NCBI GenBank assembly: GCA_027924585.1
Contig: BSBM01002119.1
Location: 1-64,000, forward strand
Direction of reading: 5' to 3'
Length of the DNA: 64,000 bases
From: Larix kaempferi
Taxonomy: Eukaryota > Streptophyta > Pinopsida > Pinales > Pinaceae
In this document: piece after piece, positions 1-13,828 of the stretch
Numbering within the stretch: position 1 is the stretch's first letter
Layout of the letters: every line of letters begins with the position of its first letter
Position numbers and translations under genes: made by a program
Notes under the pieces: generated by a model
Databases searched by the model: none
The model's input: only the letters and a program-made list of their open reading frames with translations
What the model was told of the DNA's origin: nothing

Positions 1-3000
1 GACATTGTCCTAGCTATCACGTTTACTTAATTTTCATGTAATACAAGACGTTGTCCTAGCTGTCATGTTTAGTAAACATAATTTTCATGTAAAAGTAGGG
101 GAGAGCCAAACCCTGTTATGAATACACCATGGGAAAGACTGGGATTTAAACTTTTAAACTTATGAATACACCATGGGGAGAGCCAAACCCTCTGACTTTT
201 AAACTTTTAGCGATTTATATTGATAAACTGTGTTGTTGAGATGCATTATGTCTAAGCATGTGAAGGTTTGGGGAGGGATGGAGGAGGCCTTCACAGTGTG
301 GCTCTTTGGTTGGGTGATTGGTTTATCGCCTTGCACTCCATTAATTTTTTTTTGGAAGAGTGAAGATTTTGTCATTAATGTTTGTTGTATATGTAGTAAT
401 GTTTGAGAGTAGGATTGGAGAACTTTTGAGTAGTTTTAAAACTCGATCATTCTGGTGGAAAAACATAGTCCTTTCATCCTCAAGAATAGGGAATGGGCTG
501 TGCTTTCAGCTCAAAACATCAAGGTTCAAAAACTGTTCACATGTTCTCCAGTCCTACTCAAAAGAATGGAGATAATGAATGCGATTTGGTCAGCAAGAGA
601 TACATAAACATTTTAGTACTTAGTTGGAAGAAATATTGGGTATGAGGTGATTGGCTTCCGTTGAGAGAGTTAGAAAAATAATTATCTATTTTTTTTGCTA
701 GTGTTTTTTTTTAATTGACAAAAGGGTTACAAAAGGGTTTCCTTATCATTAAGTGCTAATGAGTGTGATAGATATTTATTGTTAGATAAATCACCTCCAC
801 CTTAGGGGAGGATTCAAACAAATTTGTTTTTGGTCCTTGCTAATGATAGTTTATTGTTGGTTGATGCAAGTGGTTGGCAATTCATGAGTAGTCAAATTGA
901 AGATATGAAGAGCAAGGATGAAATGGAGTAAGTTGATGAGTGTTGGTAGGAGGCATGGGGTAAAGCAAGAAAGGCCTAAGCCCTATAGGAACCCATGGAA
1001 GAATAGGACTCAACAAAAGTGAACCAAAAGCTGATCAATTAGACGCCATGGTTGCAATAAAAGATACCCACAATGGATTTTTAGCACCAATGAAGGAGAA
1101 AGTGAAAAGAATTGAGAATCTAGTTGGAAAAAAAAATGGAGAAACACTTCCACAAAAACTATAGATATTGAGAGTCTTAAATTGGATTCCAGATACAGGT
1201 TTTTTTAGAAATCAAAATACCAAGTATCCAAATTGATGGATCTTTACTCACACAACAAATATTACATTTTGTGCAAGTTGTAGAAGAAAAAAAGACATAA
1301 TAAGAAACCATTTTGAACAAACACTACTTGCTAAACAGAAAATATGAACCACATATATGTGAGGAATCAAAGTGGTAGGCGACAATCCAAATGAGGACTG
1401 GAAAAGTCTAGTAGTAGAGGATAGGCAAAGTCCATCGATCTACATTTATGTAGCCTTGACCTACAAGTCAGGATTAGGCCATAAATCTATCTCCTCAAAC
1501 CTATTGTTCCTTAAAAAAAATATTTGAGACCCAGGTTCCTACACCTTTCCGTTGCTGTGTATGGTAGTATGCTCACAGTTTTCTCAAACCAGATCGAATA
1601 CAGAGAAAAACAGAAAAAAAAATTATGTAGCAAAGTACGGGAAACGTCATAATTCTAGGAAAAATCTATGGTAGGCATCCTAAAGACGAGACTAGGACAG
1701 CGTAGAGAGAGAAGTCGTGAAAATATAGTAACTGTTTTTCATCGTTCATAGTCAACTAGTCTAGGTTTTGATCGGCCCAATGACTAAGGTAATACTGTGG
1801 CAAAAAACGATTCCTTTTTTGCCAAAAATTTTTGTCAATTATGAAATGTCCGTAACTTTCCCGAAAATGAAAATTCCAACACAAAATTCAATTATATTGC
1901 ACTGTTTTAAGAGGGTTTCCGGGATGAATTTTTCCAAAAGTTCACAATTCCAACACAAAATTCAAACTAATCTTTACGTTACAATCTTTTGATTGGATCG
2001 CCTCGCTGAAATGTCCATGAAAAACTTGACCTTTTAAAAATCAAAGTCCCTACTAATTTAAAAAAATCTCATAGCTATTACTTCCTATGCCACCAATTAC
2101 GTCATTCTTTCTTTGTCATCAAATTACGACAGCCGAATTAGTACAAGATTGGCAATTTAAACCCATTAGTCGTAGGCAGTGGTATAATTAGTTACGTAAC
2201 GAAGAAAATTTATTTGGTATTGTAGGTGGAGGGTTGGTGGTTCTCTTGCGCCTGACAACGATGTCCGTTTACGTGAAAAGCTCGATGCGTTCGTGTACAG
2301 ATGACATGAAATTAAAAGATGAATAACTAACTAGGTATTTTAGTAGTTTTGAGAATTAAATGTGAACTCTCCTTCAAAAAATTTGTCTTAAATTCAATAA
2401 TCTATACTAACTCTCTATTTTTATATAATATTAACATATAAATAACTATTTAAAAAAAAAATTATTTTAAAACAATTACAAGATACAATTTATAAACAAA
2501 ATGTATTTTCTAAAACCACTAAAAGTGATGTAAAAAGTAAAAAGGAGGGAGTGTTGTACTTACCTGCCTGTGTGCCTAGAGGCGGAAGCGAAGAGGTGGC
2601 ACTCATAATGGATATTGTATGTGCATCATTTCATCCGGATCTCGATAAACTGCCAGCATTAACAGAGTTTATATAAACATTAACAGAAGCAATTTAGTGT
2701 TACTAGTAAAGCTCAAAACCGAAACATATGGCAGAACGCGAATCTTCTCCTATATGATGAATTCATATCGAATCGCAAGCAGAGACAAAGAATGATTGTA
2801 ATAAATTCAGAAAAAAACTAGAATCATAAGAGTAATGAATGAACTAACCGGTCACAACTTTTTAAGTTAAAATACATGTTACTATTATAATTAATTTACA
2901 CATTTTATTTTTACAGAGTTATTAATTTACACATTTTATTTTTACCGAGCAAACTCTGTAGGAGTACATTTTCTTTTGCCAAAACAATATCGAGTTTTTT

Positions 3001-5080
3001 GGGTTGATTATTAGAATGTAGCTTCGTTCAATAGAAGTTAGAATAGCTCTTTGATTTCTGGATTCGACCCAATTTGAATTTGCAAATTATCATCTCAGGT
3101 TTCTTTTAAATTTGAACTTTCTAATACTCATTTAATTAAATTTATTAAACTAACATAAGAAATACATAAAAAAGCATAAATAATATTTAAATTTAAATTT
3201 CTGGTCTCCTTGTATAGCCTTAGTTTCAGTGATAAGTGGGCATAAAGGCCTTAGTAGAAGAATAGAAAAAACAAGATAAAAAACAGGATCCATCATAATT
3301 AATTTACCCTACAACTCATACTACCGATTTGTGCCTCAAATACATTTGTTAAAAAAAAAAATGACAGAATGTGTACCTACCTAGCCACATTCAAGAATCG
3401 ACTACCGATTTGTGCCTACCTACCTAGCTAAATTCAAGAACACTTCATCTTACCTCCATGAGGTTATTGAGAAAATATTCATGGCATTATTCTTCCCAAA
3501 AAGTGCAAACCAGCCATCCCAGCAAAATAACGAGAGATATCAAAATTCTACAGCATGATTAATTATTTTACAGAATAATTAACAACCGATTAATTATTAT
3601 GAAATTTATAATATATAAACCCACCACATTTGCTAACCAAAAACTCACCAGCTCGGATCCGATCTAATCACAGATTGGTTAGTAAGAATTGGCAATTTAC
3701 CCATTCCAATGTGAAAAACCTCCCCTCTGCGCCCACTATATTCCTGTCAAGAGCAGAGCATAAGATAACAACGATAAAAGTATCATAAACTCGCAGAGCT
3801 CCCTCATCACAGTCGAAGCACAAAATTTTCCCCTCGAGCTTCAAATCTAACCGGTAAAAAGGACAATAATTCATATAATTATTCACCTTGATCCTGTATC
3901 TAATTGATAAAGAATCAAGATCAAATGAAAGGAGGAGACTTCAATCTTTCCGTGTTTATTGATAATATATACCTGAACTGATGTCAATAAACCTGGCTAC
4001 TCTGAAGATAATAATTATTCCGAAAAGCACAGAAAGGCAGATACATACACAAATGCAGAAAATATGTACTAAAAATGGAATAGTCATTACTGCAATATTG
4101 CAAATATGGAACCTGGGCCTAAGAATGCTAATACAAAAAATGACTTCAAGAACTAGCTTAAACATTCTGTATTCTGACTCCTAAGTCACTGGTAACTGGT
4201 ACATGCATACTCATCGATGAAATCTATATGTTTAATATTTTTATTCAAAGGAGATAATCACTATGATTAGATTTCAAGTTAGGAGTGCAATTATTGTAAC
4301 ACAAAATTTTATGCTAATTGCAGTAAAGTAATGGTTATGCTTTATGTTCTATATCAATGAATGCAGGTGTAAGAAACAGAGTGTTCAGAGTATTTATTTG
4401 ACAGAAATTCCAGACTTGATGCTAATATGTTAATCAAATATTAAATATAATAGTTTAGTGATTAAAAATCCAGATGGCCTACTAAGATGCGTGCTATAGG
4501 TCTTTAATACATTGCCATAAATGGGTGACACCTATAGGTGAAGTGCAAAACTACTGTGCAAAAGAGGTGTATATTGAATGTACAAACTTATCTGTTGACA
4601 CTTTACAATTATTATAAACACTAATTCAGACACTTAACTAATTTCCAGCTTCAAAGAAAATAGGTCACAATACACACACAAACACATATATATATGTACT
4701 TGTTTAAGATTTACTGGATAGAACTATTAAAAATTCCTAGGATGATAAAGAACAAGCAAGTGCAACGTACTTGGCAGTCACTCAATGATGTGGATGATAA
4801 GCCTGTTGGGAACGTACTTTGTAGTCACCCACTGGTTGTTCTTAAATATAATTTGAAATTCTGATAGCACACCATGAGTTGGTTGTGTTAGCTCTGATTT
4901 GGTCGTTGACGGAAGCGGTGGATATGGCCATGGCTGGATTTAAACCTTTGCAATACCCTACACAACATACAAATGCACAATAATTAGCTTGACATTGTAT
5001 TATGAACTAAAAACAAATAAATAATCTGAAGGAACGAGTGGAAAATTAACATAGACTCTTACCCGAGAGAGTCTCGAGTT

Positions 5081-5575
5081 GCTGAATGAGCTAAAAGCAC
5101 GAGCCGGACATTAATCATGCGGAGCTAGAAGATTGAATCTATCTCCAACAAAAGGATATGAGCTAAAATCACGAGCCGGACATTGAGTCCTCGCAGAGGA
5201 GGAACTCAAGAATCGATCAATGAAAGACAAATGAAGAAGAAAATAAACTTACAAGCCAGAGCTATCTGTTCTGTAATAGTTATCTTCAATCGCTACACTG
5301 TACAAGTGCTGCCCAAAAATGGTAATAGATCGACCATGTAACTTCAAACTTGACGCTCCCATTCCATTAAAGGAATTTTCAACACAGCAACCCTAGCCTC
5401 CCCGCGCCCTTGGATCTGCGAACACAGCAACCCTAGCCTCCCCTCGCCAACAATAGATGCGTACACATAAACCCTAATATCTTCTCTATTTCCCATATGT
5501 GAAAGCCAATAACAAACGTTTTCAAGAAAGCTCATACCGAGCTTTTTGAATTTCAAACTTCACGCTCCCATTCCA
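5081..5575. repeat. cluster of short direct repeats
   Basis: Three pairs of direct repeats are packed into about 500 bp. 'cacgagccggacatt' occurs near 5097 and 5172. 'aacacagcaaccctagcctc' occurs near 5380 and 5420. 'acgctcccattccat' occurs near 5353 and 5562. The region is richer in GC than its surroundings. A short minus-strand frame (5556-5344) runs through it but matches no family I know. It could be a decayed gene leader or a non-autonomous element. Confidence 0.45.
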
Positions 5576-6732
5576 TACAACGGCTATTCAGGTTGCTTTT
5601 GTGATTTACTATGATATTCTGACAAGGACAACCATCCATCCTCATCTTTTGCAACGTGGAGGTGTAAACAACGGTAAATGTGTCGGATATTTAAAAGTTA
5701 AACTTGATGTTTAAAATTTTAAAATATATTTTTGAGAATTTTAGTTTTATATATATTTTCAATATCAAATTAAATACTAATAATAAATAAATTTTAGTTA
5801 AGTATATAAGATTATAATAAAATGATTTATTATTTACAAAGTATTTTTTTATTTTGAATTATAGCTTTAAGTTATTTATAAATAGTTATTCTAATAACAT
5901 AGGTATTTAGTAGTAAACTTGAAGTCTTTTTCCTTACTAATCCTAAACAAATTATGTTAGGTAATTAGGTTTTGTGTAACATTATGATGTAAAATGGAGA
6001 TCAAAGATATAATTATGACTCTAATGTTATAAATAAATTTTCTTCTAAAAAATGGTTGAACACTCATTTTTAAATATAAAAAATTCAAAAATATTGAGAG
6101 AGATGTATATAAAAATAAATATAAAATTTTAAAGTTATTTAGACAAGAGGAGTGATTAATTTTATTATAAAAAGACTTTTATTTACTAAATTTTTAATCT
6201 TGATTTTAGTAGTGATGATGGTGGAGGAGATTCCTTACCCCACAAATAAGGAGTCCTACACACTAATTTGATGACATTTAAATTCTAAAAGTTAAAAAAA
6301 AAAAGTTAGAAAAAAAAATCTATTTTTTTGATTAAATTTAGATTAGTTATCTCCAATATTATTTGATAACAAACACAGTCTAGTTAAAAACCAAAATGCA
6401 GCTCTCCTTTCTACTTTTCAACATCATAAGTTTATCATTTAGACAATTAAATTTGCTTTATAGCATACTATTCAATTAATGATAAGATGGGTTACTTAAA
6501 ACAACTTGTTTTTATCTTTTCTCATGTTTACATGAGTTGGTTACTTGAAACAACTTATTCTTCATGACAATCAAAATTAATGACCACATGATTTTCCTAC
6601 ACTTTTCTATTTTGAGAAATTTTTAATTAAATATTCTTAGAGTGCTTGTATGACATTTATATCTAACTATGCATACTAATATATATAAGTAAATATATAC
6701 CTTATATTATGTATATGTTTACATGTATATTA

Positions 6733-6750
6733 ATATATATATATATATAT
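6733..6750. repeat. (AT)n microsatellite
   Basis: Uninterrupted AT dinucleotide run of nine units in AT-rich intergenic DNA. Confidence 0.9.
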
Positions 6751-8307
6751 GAAAATTGGAGGTAATGATCTAAGATGTTAAGTATAAAAAGTGTTTTTTT
6801 TTGTTCTTTATGAATCATAATGATAAGACAACTCCACTCGATCAAGATGTTTTGGCATTATTGATGATGGTAGAGATATAGGTGATGCATTGAGTCTCCA
6901 AGAAGGAAAATTGTCTTGTAAAATATATATGGTCAAAAAGAGCCACTTTGAGTTGACCCTCTAGTTTTGCTTACATGGAGGATTCTTGAGTATCTTTTAT
7001 AGAGTGAAAGCTATGTTTATAGCCTTTTATGATATGGTAGTGAAAATGTTGCATAGGGATAATTGATTTATAAGTACGTGAATATTGCAATATTGCTAGT
7101 GTGTGCTCCATAATATTATGTGATATTAAGATGACCAACTCATGGTTTTATGTCTTAGCATATATATGTCGTCCAATGTAATCCACTTTAAAACAATCGC
7201 AAACTTTGTAATTAAACTAAGATCTATTTTGTAATTAAATTAAGATCTATGAGTAGAGTGAGGTCCAAAGGTTATAGAGTCTTTTTCATGATTATTAAAT
7301 TAGATTGTGCGAGGATAGATCTTAGTATATAAATAGACAATAGAAACAACAACATAAATGTATTTAAATATATAATCACATAAATGAATGACACCTGATA
7401 TGAGTATAGTATCCAATACAAATAAAACGCCAATTACTTGAGGTTTATGTGGAACCACTTACAAAATGAAGGCACACAATTGAAGGTTTTAGAAAATGTA
7501 TTTTGTTTGATGTGCTTCACCTCTATTGTTGCACTTGTACACTTGTGTAACCTTATGAGAAGCACCAAAGTATCTTAAAATATTTTTTAAAACAATAATC
7601 AATTTGAAAAACATTATTGAGTAATGCCCTCCATATATTAACCCTACTGTGCCACAAATGAACATTTACATAATCAAAATTACATTTAATGTAAATCCTT
7701 TCTTTTTTAATTTCAAACCATGTTAACATATTTAGGAAGAAAGACTTTATTCATACTTGAAGTGTATTTTGGTAAACTTTTTATCCTTTTTACTATTATG
7801 GGAAATAACATTAATAATAATGTAAAAATGAAAAGTAATGTTTAAATATGAACATCCCATATTTTATTTTTATTGTTATGAAGGTAGAAGGTCAAATTTC
7901 AATCATGTACATGATTAAGTAAATATATAGTTTATGATGACCACATTTAGATGATTTTTCAATTTTTTTTATTGAAATTTCCATCAAATAAAAGTACTAA
8001 GCAGCTTTGGTGGTGATTCCACTTGTTTGTCTAAACTATTGTAAAATATGATTTTGACTTAAAAAATCTTTTAATTCAATTTTTTCCAAATTTATTTATT
8101 TTCTAGACTTTTGGAATTTTATTTTTGTTAAATTAGATTTTATCATTTGGATAATTTCTTTTTATATAAACAATTCAAGAATAAAATTTTAGTAGGTGTA
8201 TAGATTTGATATAAAAGATAAAGTGTTTTAACTCCTAAAATTAATCTCTCTTTACCATTAAAATTCCTAATACACCATAAACTAAATTGATTCAATTCAC
8301 TCTTAAA

Positions 8308-8358
8308 TTATATATATATATAGATAGATAGATAGATATAGATATAGATATAGATATA
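8308..8358. repeat. compound microsatellite (TA)n-(GATA)n-(GATATA)n
   Basis: A TA run passes into GATA tetranucleotides and then GATATA hexanucleotides over about 50 bp. It is a typical slippage-prone simple repeat. Confidence 0.9.
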
Positions 8359-8520
8359 AGCTTACAAGGGTGCACCTTGTCTCCTGAAATAATCAATTTT
8401 TAGTTTGTAAATGATTAATTTATTAAAATAATTAATTTATAATTTTGAAGATATAACTAGCTTTTATGTTTTAACCAATTAAAAACAATTTAAAATGATA
8501 ATAAATGATATTAATTAGTA

Positions 8521-8591
8521 ATTGAATTTGATTATAAATGATATTAATAATTAGTAATTGAATTTGATTATAAATGATATTAATAATTGAG
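8521..8591. repeat. 36-bp tandem duplication
   Basis: Two adjacent, nearly identical 36-bp units begin 'attgaatttgattataaatg'. A partial, more diverged unit lies just upstream (about 8501-8520). Pure AT-rich minisatellite with no coding content. Confidence 0.85.
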
Positions 8592-10481
8592 TTTACAAAA
8601 TATTAATAGTTATGTTTGATTGGAATTGTGTGTGTGTCTATATATATGTATACATGCAAGTTTTTGTGTTGAAATTCTTATGTAACTTTGATTCTAATTT
8701 TGAATAGCAAGTTACAGTTTTTTCAATTTTGAAAAAAAAACATATTTTATGATATATAACATATTGAATTTTTCTATTGTGGATGTTGAAATAGCTTAAA
8801 TTTTTTTTAGATTATGATTCTTATTTGTGTATTTTAATGTTAGTATTTTGATTCTTAGATGGTTTTAAAAGTAAATTATTTAAGATGGTATTTTTAATAG
8901 TTAATGATATCCTTCCCCCTCTCTTTATGTATAAAATTCAATTAGAATAATAATGTAGATAAGTGTTTTTTATGTATATTTTGATTGTATACATTAGTAT
9001 GTTGGCCATAAGGGTATTTATTGAATGTCTTGTGGGGAGTGTTTCCAAAGGACTATTTTGAGAAATTTTATGGAAACAATTTTCTATGTTCCCTTTTTTG
9101 TTGCTATGAACTAGCATTCCATTTCGCTAGTAATAGGTGGAGGGAGCTAATTCCCAAAGAAGCACTCCTAGTATGCCCCAATTTGGGTGTTCAACTTTGT
9201 ATACACAAGATTTTTAAAGTGGTCTAACGAGGGATCCCCTTTGTTAATGCTCTATTCAAGCAGCATAGAAGATAATATATCTTACCTTAGTAGTTAGAGC
9301 ATATACATATTCCTTATTATAATACCTATACTTTATAATACTTATTTATTTTAACCCCTATTAATAAATGAACTAGCAGGGCTAGTGTATGGAAAGCATG
9401 TATGTAATGAATCGTAACCCAATGTCACCTCAGACACGTTCCTTAAACTTATTTGAGAAGAGTATCCCCAAGGGGAAGAACCCTTTATTATACCTATAAC
9501 AGACTGAAAATCAAGGCCAATTTTTTCCCATGCAATTGTATTAATGATGAATGCCTTGGATAGGGATTTAAAAATAAACAAGAGTGCTTAGGAAACAAGC
9601 TTTTAGAAGAGATTAACTCTCAGTTAGCTCTATCTATCCATTTAGTTCTAAAATTGCAATAAGCATATGTAGGTGTCAAGAGTTAGCAGTTATATAACCA
9701 TGGACATTTTCCTTCAAATTAGTTTTAAAATGTAGGTGGAACACTCAATAGTCTTGTTATTTTCATCAACCAACATAAAATTTTAGCAACTGAAATGTGA
9801 ATGTTGTGAAATATCTGTCAACATCAAAACAGTTCAATATGATATCACTGTAACTCAACAATAGTTCTATTTTTGTGTTATATTAGTATCAGTAGTTGTA
9901 GGAAAATGAAGGAGTAAATATGATAGTGGATGAATACTTACAACTCACACTTAGATTAGCACTTTCAATCAATAATGCATTTATTTGTTTCATAATAATT
10001 GCAAGGTAATTAGATCATTTGTTGTAGCAGTGACCAAGCATAGATATAAAAGCTTTCAAAAGCACTTGGTTAGGACAATCAACGTTATTGTAATGTATAT
10101 CCTTTATATTCTAAGTGTTAATATTTTTATCAAATATGATGAGATTTGAACTTTAAAACTTTAAGTGCGTAAATACTAAATACTTGAATCAATCAACCAT
10201 CCAATCACATGAAACATTCAACCATAAAAAAAGATGCACCTTGGATAAAATACTCAAAACAATGAGTATGAAAAACCCCAACGAATATTCAAAGTAAAAT
10301 TATGATAGATAGTATAAAATGTCTTTTACAAAATAGCAGATTGCTTTCAGCACCCTAGATGCTAGATAAGAGAGAATACTGAGCAATAGAGAACATATAT
10401 CCATTGTATCAACTTGCCATGTGCCCAACACATTAATAACAAGCAAGAATCACTATCATGCAAGCTATATAGGATGGTTGT

Positions 10482-10501
10482 TGTTGAATTAATGTATCTT
10501 T
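10482..10501 (+). repeat. Copia B 5' LTR, first fragment
   Basis: These 20 bp match the first bases of the B 3' LTR at 23166. The last five (TCTTT) are the target site duplicated when Copia A inserted. Confidence 0.85.
10497..10501 (+). repeat. target site duplication of Copia A, left copy
   Basis: TCTTT directly before the A 5' LTR. The same five bases follow the A 3' LTR at 17696-17700. Five bp is the usual size for Copia integrases. Confidence 0.95.
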
Positions 10502-10996
10502 TGTTGAAATATTGTAACTTCAAAGAATATTATATTTGTATTATTCCAGAGATGTTTTATTCCTCCGACGGGACTCTATTGTATATCCGGAGATGTTTAT
10601 TCCTCCATTGGATTATGGGAACTAGGGTTATTAGATCTCCTATGTGGGGATCGGCCCGAAGTTATTTTATTGGAGGTTATTAGACTCAATTTGACAAGGC
10701 GGCCTCATAGGGTAAAAAGTCAATTGGAAAACAAGTATAAGTAGAGGAGGTTGTTCCTCACTTAACTCACTTGTTCTCACACTTCTATTGTACGCATAGG
10801 AGAGAGAGAGTTCTGCATAGGAGGAGAAGGAGCCCTTTTTGTGGTCTACTATCTTGTATTGGGTTGATTATCTATATTGAGGAAAGCTTTGCTGGGTTTT
10901 CTACCCCATGAGGGTTTCCTAGGGTATATCTGTGTCTATCTTGTGATTGTGTTTCTTTCAGTGATCTTGCTTGTGCATTTATGCTAGAATTTAACA
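10502..10996 (+). repeat. Copia A 5' LTR
   Basis: 495 bp from TGTTGAAAT to TTTAACA, the same length as the 3' LTR at 17201. It carries a TATA-like box near 10736 and a long GAGAGAGAG stretch soon after. It ends directly at the primer binding site. Confidence 0.97.
10736..10744 (+). promoter_or_regulatory. TATA-like box of Copia A LTR
   Basis: TATAAGTAG occupies the place where related elements B and C have a perfect TATAAATAG, followed by a GAGG-rich start. This is the likely promoter of the element RNA, weakened by one base. Confidence 0.5.
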
Positions 10997-11008
10997 TGGT
11001 ATCAGAGC
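10997..11008 (+). other. primer binding site of Copia A
   Basis: TGGTATCAGAGC follows the LTR with no gap. This is the standard plant Copia site complementary to the 3' end of initiator methionine tRNA, which primes minus-strand DNA synthesis. Confidence 0.95.
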
Positions 11009-11404
11009 TAGCCTGAATAGGACATCTTTCACATGGCGAAAATATCTCTATCTCTCTCTCCCGTGAAATTAGGGTTTCTACAAAAAGTTGGTATTGTTGA
11101 ATTCTGATTACATGGATGGCTAGCCCTTCTCAAAACCAATCTTTTGAGCCCTATATCAAACTTTTTGGTTGGGTAGAACTCCGGGAAAGGCAAACCCTAG
11201 TTTGAAAAAAGTACGATGAAACCAGAAAACCAGAACTAGAATTCTATAGCAGATCCAAAGTTCGCTGGTCAAGTTTGGAGGTTGAAAAATTGAAGTTTCC
11301 AGAAATTAAGTACATCTGTCACCTCACCTCAGTCAAGCCAATCTCCTGGTAAGGTCGGTTTTTCATTTTTGGAATTTTCAATTTTTAGTGACCCCGTGGG
11401 CAAG

Positions 11405-12781
11405 ATGGCCCCAAGTACTAAGTTTGAAGACAAGCTAGAGGGTATAGAGAATTTTCGAGCATGGAAATATAGAATTGGTCTCATTCTTGAAGAGAATGAT
11501 CTTGCCCATTATATCAAAGATGAGATTGCAGAACCTACAGAAGATGAAGCTAAAGAGAAGTACAGGAAAGATTTGATTAGGGCAAAGAGAATCATTGTTG
11601 ATTCTATTAAGGACCACTTGATTCCCCAAGTGGCATCCAAGAAGACCCAAAAGGAAATGTATGATGCTCTCTCCAGAATGTATGAGGGAAAGAACATCAA
11701 TAGGAAGATGAACCTGAGAGCTCAATTGAAGAACACCAAGATGAATAAAGGAGAATCTATTCAAGACTATTTCTCAAGGGTTTCTCAGTTCAAAGAACAA
11801 CTAGATGCTATTGGAGATACTCTTGATGAAGATGAACTAGTCATGACTGCTCTAAATGGTCTCACTAGACCTTGGGAGTCATTCATCAAAACCATGTGTG
11901 CCAGAAAAGAAAGTATGAAGTTTGATGTGGTTTGGGAGGATTGCATTCAAGAGGAAGCGAGGGTTGCCAACAGAGAAGCATTGCTCAAGGAAGATGACCA
12001 AGCCTTGGCCACCCACACCAAGAGAAGAAGGAATCAATCCTACTTTAAGAAGGATAGTCACAAGAAGTCTCATCCTCCACAAAGATTTCAAAAGAAAAGA
12101 GGATCTAATCAAAGAAGAGATTACTCCTCATTCCAATGTTTTACTGGTCACAAAATAGGACACATTGCTAAGGACTATCCTCTGAAGAAGAAAAAGGGTA
12201 CTCACCACAAAAGACATCAAGCACATCTTGCAGAAGATGATACTGAAGAAGAAGTTGAAGAGGAAGAAAGGCCTCACAAGAAAAGACCTAGAAGAGAAGA
12301 AGAAGATGAAGAAAGGACCTTCTTCAAGAAAATATCTAGAAGAAGTGAAGAAGAAGATGCAGAAGAGTATGTTCTATTCTCCGCACTCTCTGGATCTATA
12401 ACACCTGGAGAAGGTACATGGGTTATCGATAGTGGTGCTTCAAAGCACATGATAGGACAAAAGAAGACTCTATCAAAACTTGAAGAAAAGACCTCCCCAC
12501 AAAAGGTATCTCTAGGATATAACTATCAATATCCCATCAAGGGAATTGGTGAAGCAAACTACAAACTTGATTCTGGAACCCCCACGAAGATGAAGGAAGT
12601 TTTGTATGTTCCAAGATTGAAGAAGAACTTGCTTTCCATCTCAGCATTGGACAAGAAAGGCTACAGAGTTGCATTCATTGATGGACAAGTATTAATGTGG
12701 TCCAAAGGTAAATCTATTAAGGATGCAATCGTCATTGGTGAAGAGGAAGGAGGTTTGTACAAGCTCAAGGGTCATCCATAA
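11405..12781 (+). pseudogene. Copia A gag and protease (N-terminal part of gag-pol)
   Basis: The frame opens at ATG 11405 (MAPSTKFEDKLEG...); the same start is found in Copia B at 18510. Residues 1-200 are the Copia capsid domain, with WKYRI near the start and a 'MNLRAQLKNTKM' block. A basic stretch and a zinc knuckle follow (about 12136-12180). Two knuckle cysteines are lost: the second reads Gly and the fourth Tyr. A highly charged Lys/Glu linker leads to the aspartic protease active site DSGASKH (Asp at 12428-12430). A TAA at 12779, where Copia frames normally continue, separates this part from integrase; it fits CAA to TAA. Without stops the polyprotein would run to 15514, 1369 codons, a normal Copia length. 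Confidence 0.9.
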
Positions 12782-13828
12782 GCTTCCCTTATACATGAAG
12801 TCACTAGCCCAAATGAGCTATGGCATAGGAGACTTGCTCACATTAACTACAAGGCACTACCTCATGTAAGCAAGGTAGTTGTAGGTCTACCAGACTTAAA
12901 GGTTGACCATGATGGCACATGCAAAGGATGTGCAAAAGGGAAGAACATCAAGAACACATTTCCAAAGAGTGAAACAAAGACCAAAAGCATTTTGGAATTG
13001 ATCCATTCAGATGTATGTGGACCAATGCCCTCCACATCTTTAAGTGGATATGAATACTATCTCGCATTTATTGATGACTATTCAAGGAAGACTTGGATAT
13101 ACTTCTTAAAAGGGAAGAATGAAGTTTTTGCAAAGTTCAAAGAGTTCAAAGCATTGATAGAAAATCATTCAGAAAAGAAAATTAAAATACTCAGAACAGA
13201 TAATGGCAGAGAATATACTTCAAAATATTTTGAATATTTCTGTAAAGAAGCTGGAATCAAGAGAGAGCTAACTACTCCCTACAATCCCCAACAAAATGGT
13301 GTTGCAGAAAGAAAGAATAGAACCATCATGGAAGCTGTAAAGACAATGATACATGATCAAGACCTACCTATGTATTTATGGGCTGAAGCAGCTAGAACAG
13401 CAGTCTATGTACAAAATAGACTATCCCATAGTGCTCTTGATTTCAAAACTCCAGAAGAAGTGTTCACAGGAAAGAAGCCTGAGGTAAGTCATCTTAAAAT
13501 ATTTGGATGTCATGTATACATTCACATTCCAAAAGAAAAGAGAACCAAGTTGGATCCTTCTAGAAAGAAGGGAATATTTGTTGGATATTGTGAATCATCC
13601 AAAACATTCAGAATTTACATCCCAGGTTTTCATCATATGGAAATTAGTAGGGATGTGACATTTGATGAAGAAGTAGCTCTCAAGAGATCTAGGAAGTGCC
13701 AACATGAAAAAATCTATGAAGAAGACACACCTTCCAAGATCACAGAGGCTGCACCCATTCCTGAAGATACTACACCTGAAGACGATGACTTGCTAGAACC
13801 ACAAGAACCCCCCATTACAAACTTATAA
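12782..13828 (+). pseudogene. Copia A integrase
   Basis: Same frame as gag, directly after the TAA at 12779. The N-terminal zinc-binding HHCC domain is visible (LWHRRLAH, then CKGCAKGK). The catalytic core follows with all three acidic residues: Asp in IHSDVCGP, Asp in LRTDNGRE, and Glu in QQNGVAERKNR. The C-terminal part includes FGCHVYIHIP and an acidic linker, and ends at TAA 13826. A further TAG at 13967 lies in the linker to RT. The enzyme would insert the cDNA and produce the 5-bp target duplication seen at the element's ends. Confidence 0.92.

Larger units (their letters stand above)
1..10476. other. AT-rich intergenic region without a recognisable gene
   Basis: All reading frames here are short, and none shows a domain I recognise on either strand. 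Visible structure is limited to poly-A and poly-T runs, microsatellites (listed separately) and small local duplications. The first 190 bases contain two copies of a segment around 'attttcatgtaa' and two copies of 'gggagagccaaaccct'. Around 2889-2950 a stretch containing 'attaatttacacatttta' is present twice in tandem. I see no LTR, coding domain or RNA gene. Degraded transposon or promoter DNA is possible but cannot be shown by eye. Confidence 0.6.

Noticed and set aside
3650-5575. Possible host gene on the minus strand (open frames at 3668-3886 and 5344-5556)
   Set aside because: Frames are short, share no family, have no clear splice structure between them, and the second lies in a cluster of direct repeats.
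11435-11764. 109-codon antisense frame inside Copia A gag
   Set aside because: Shadow of the gag codons; no start context, no domain, and not conserved in Copia B.
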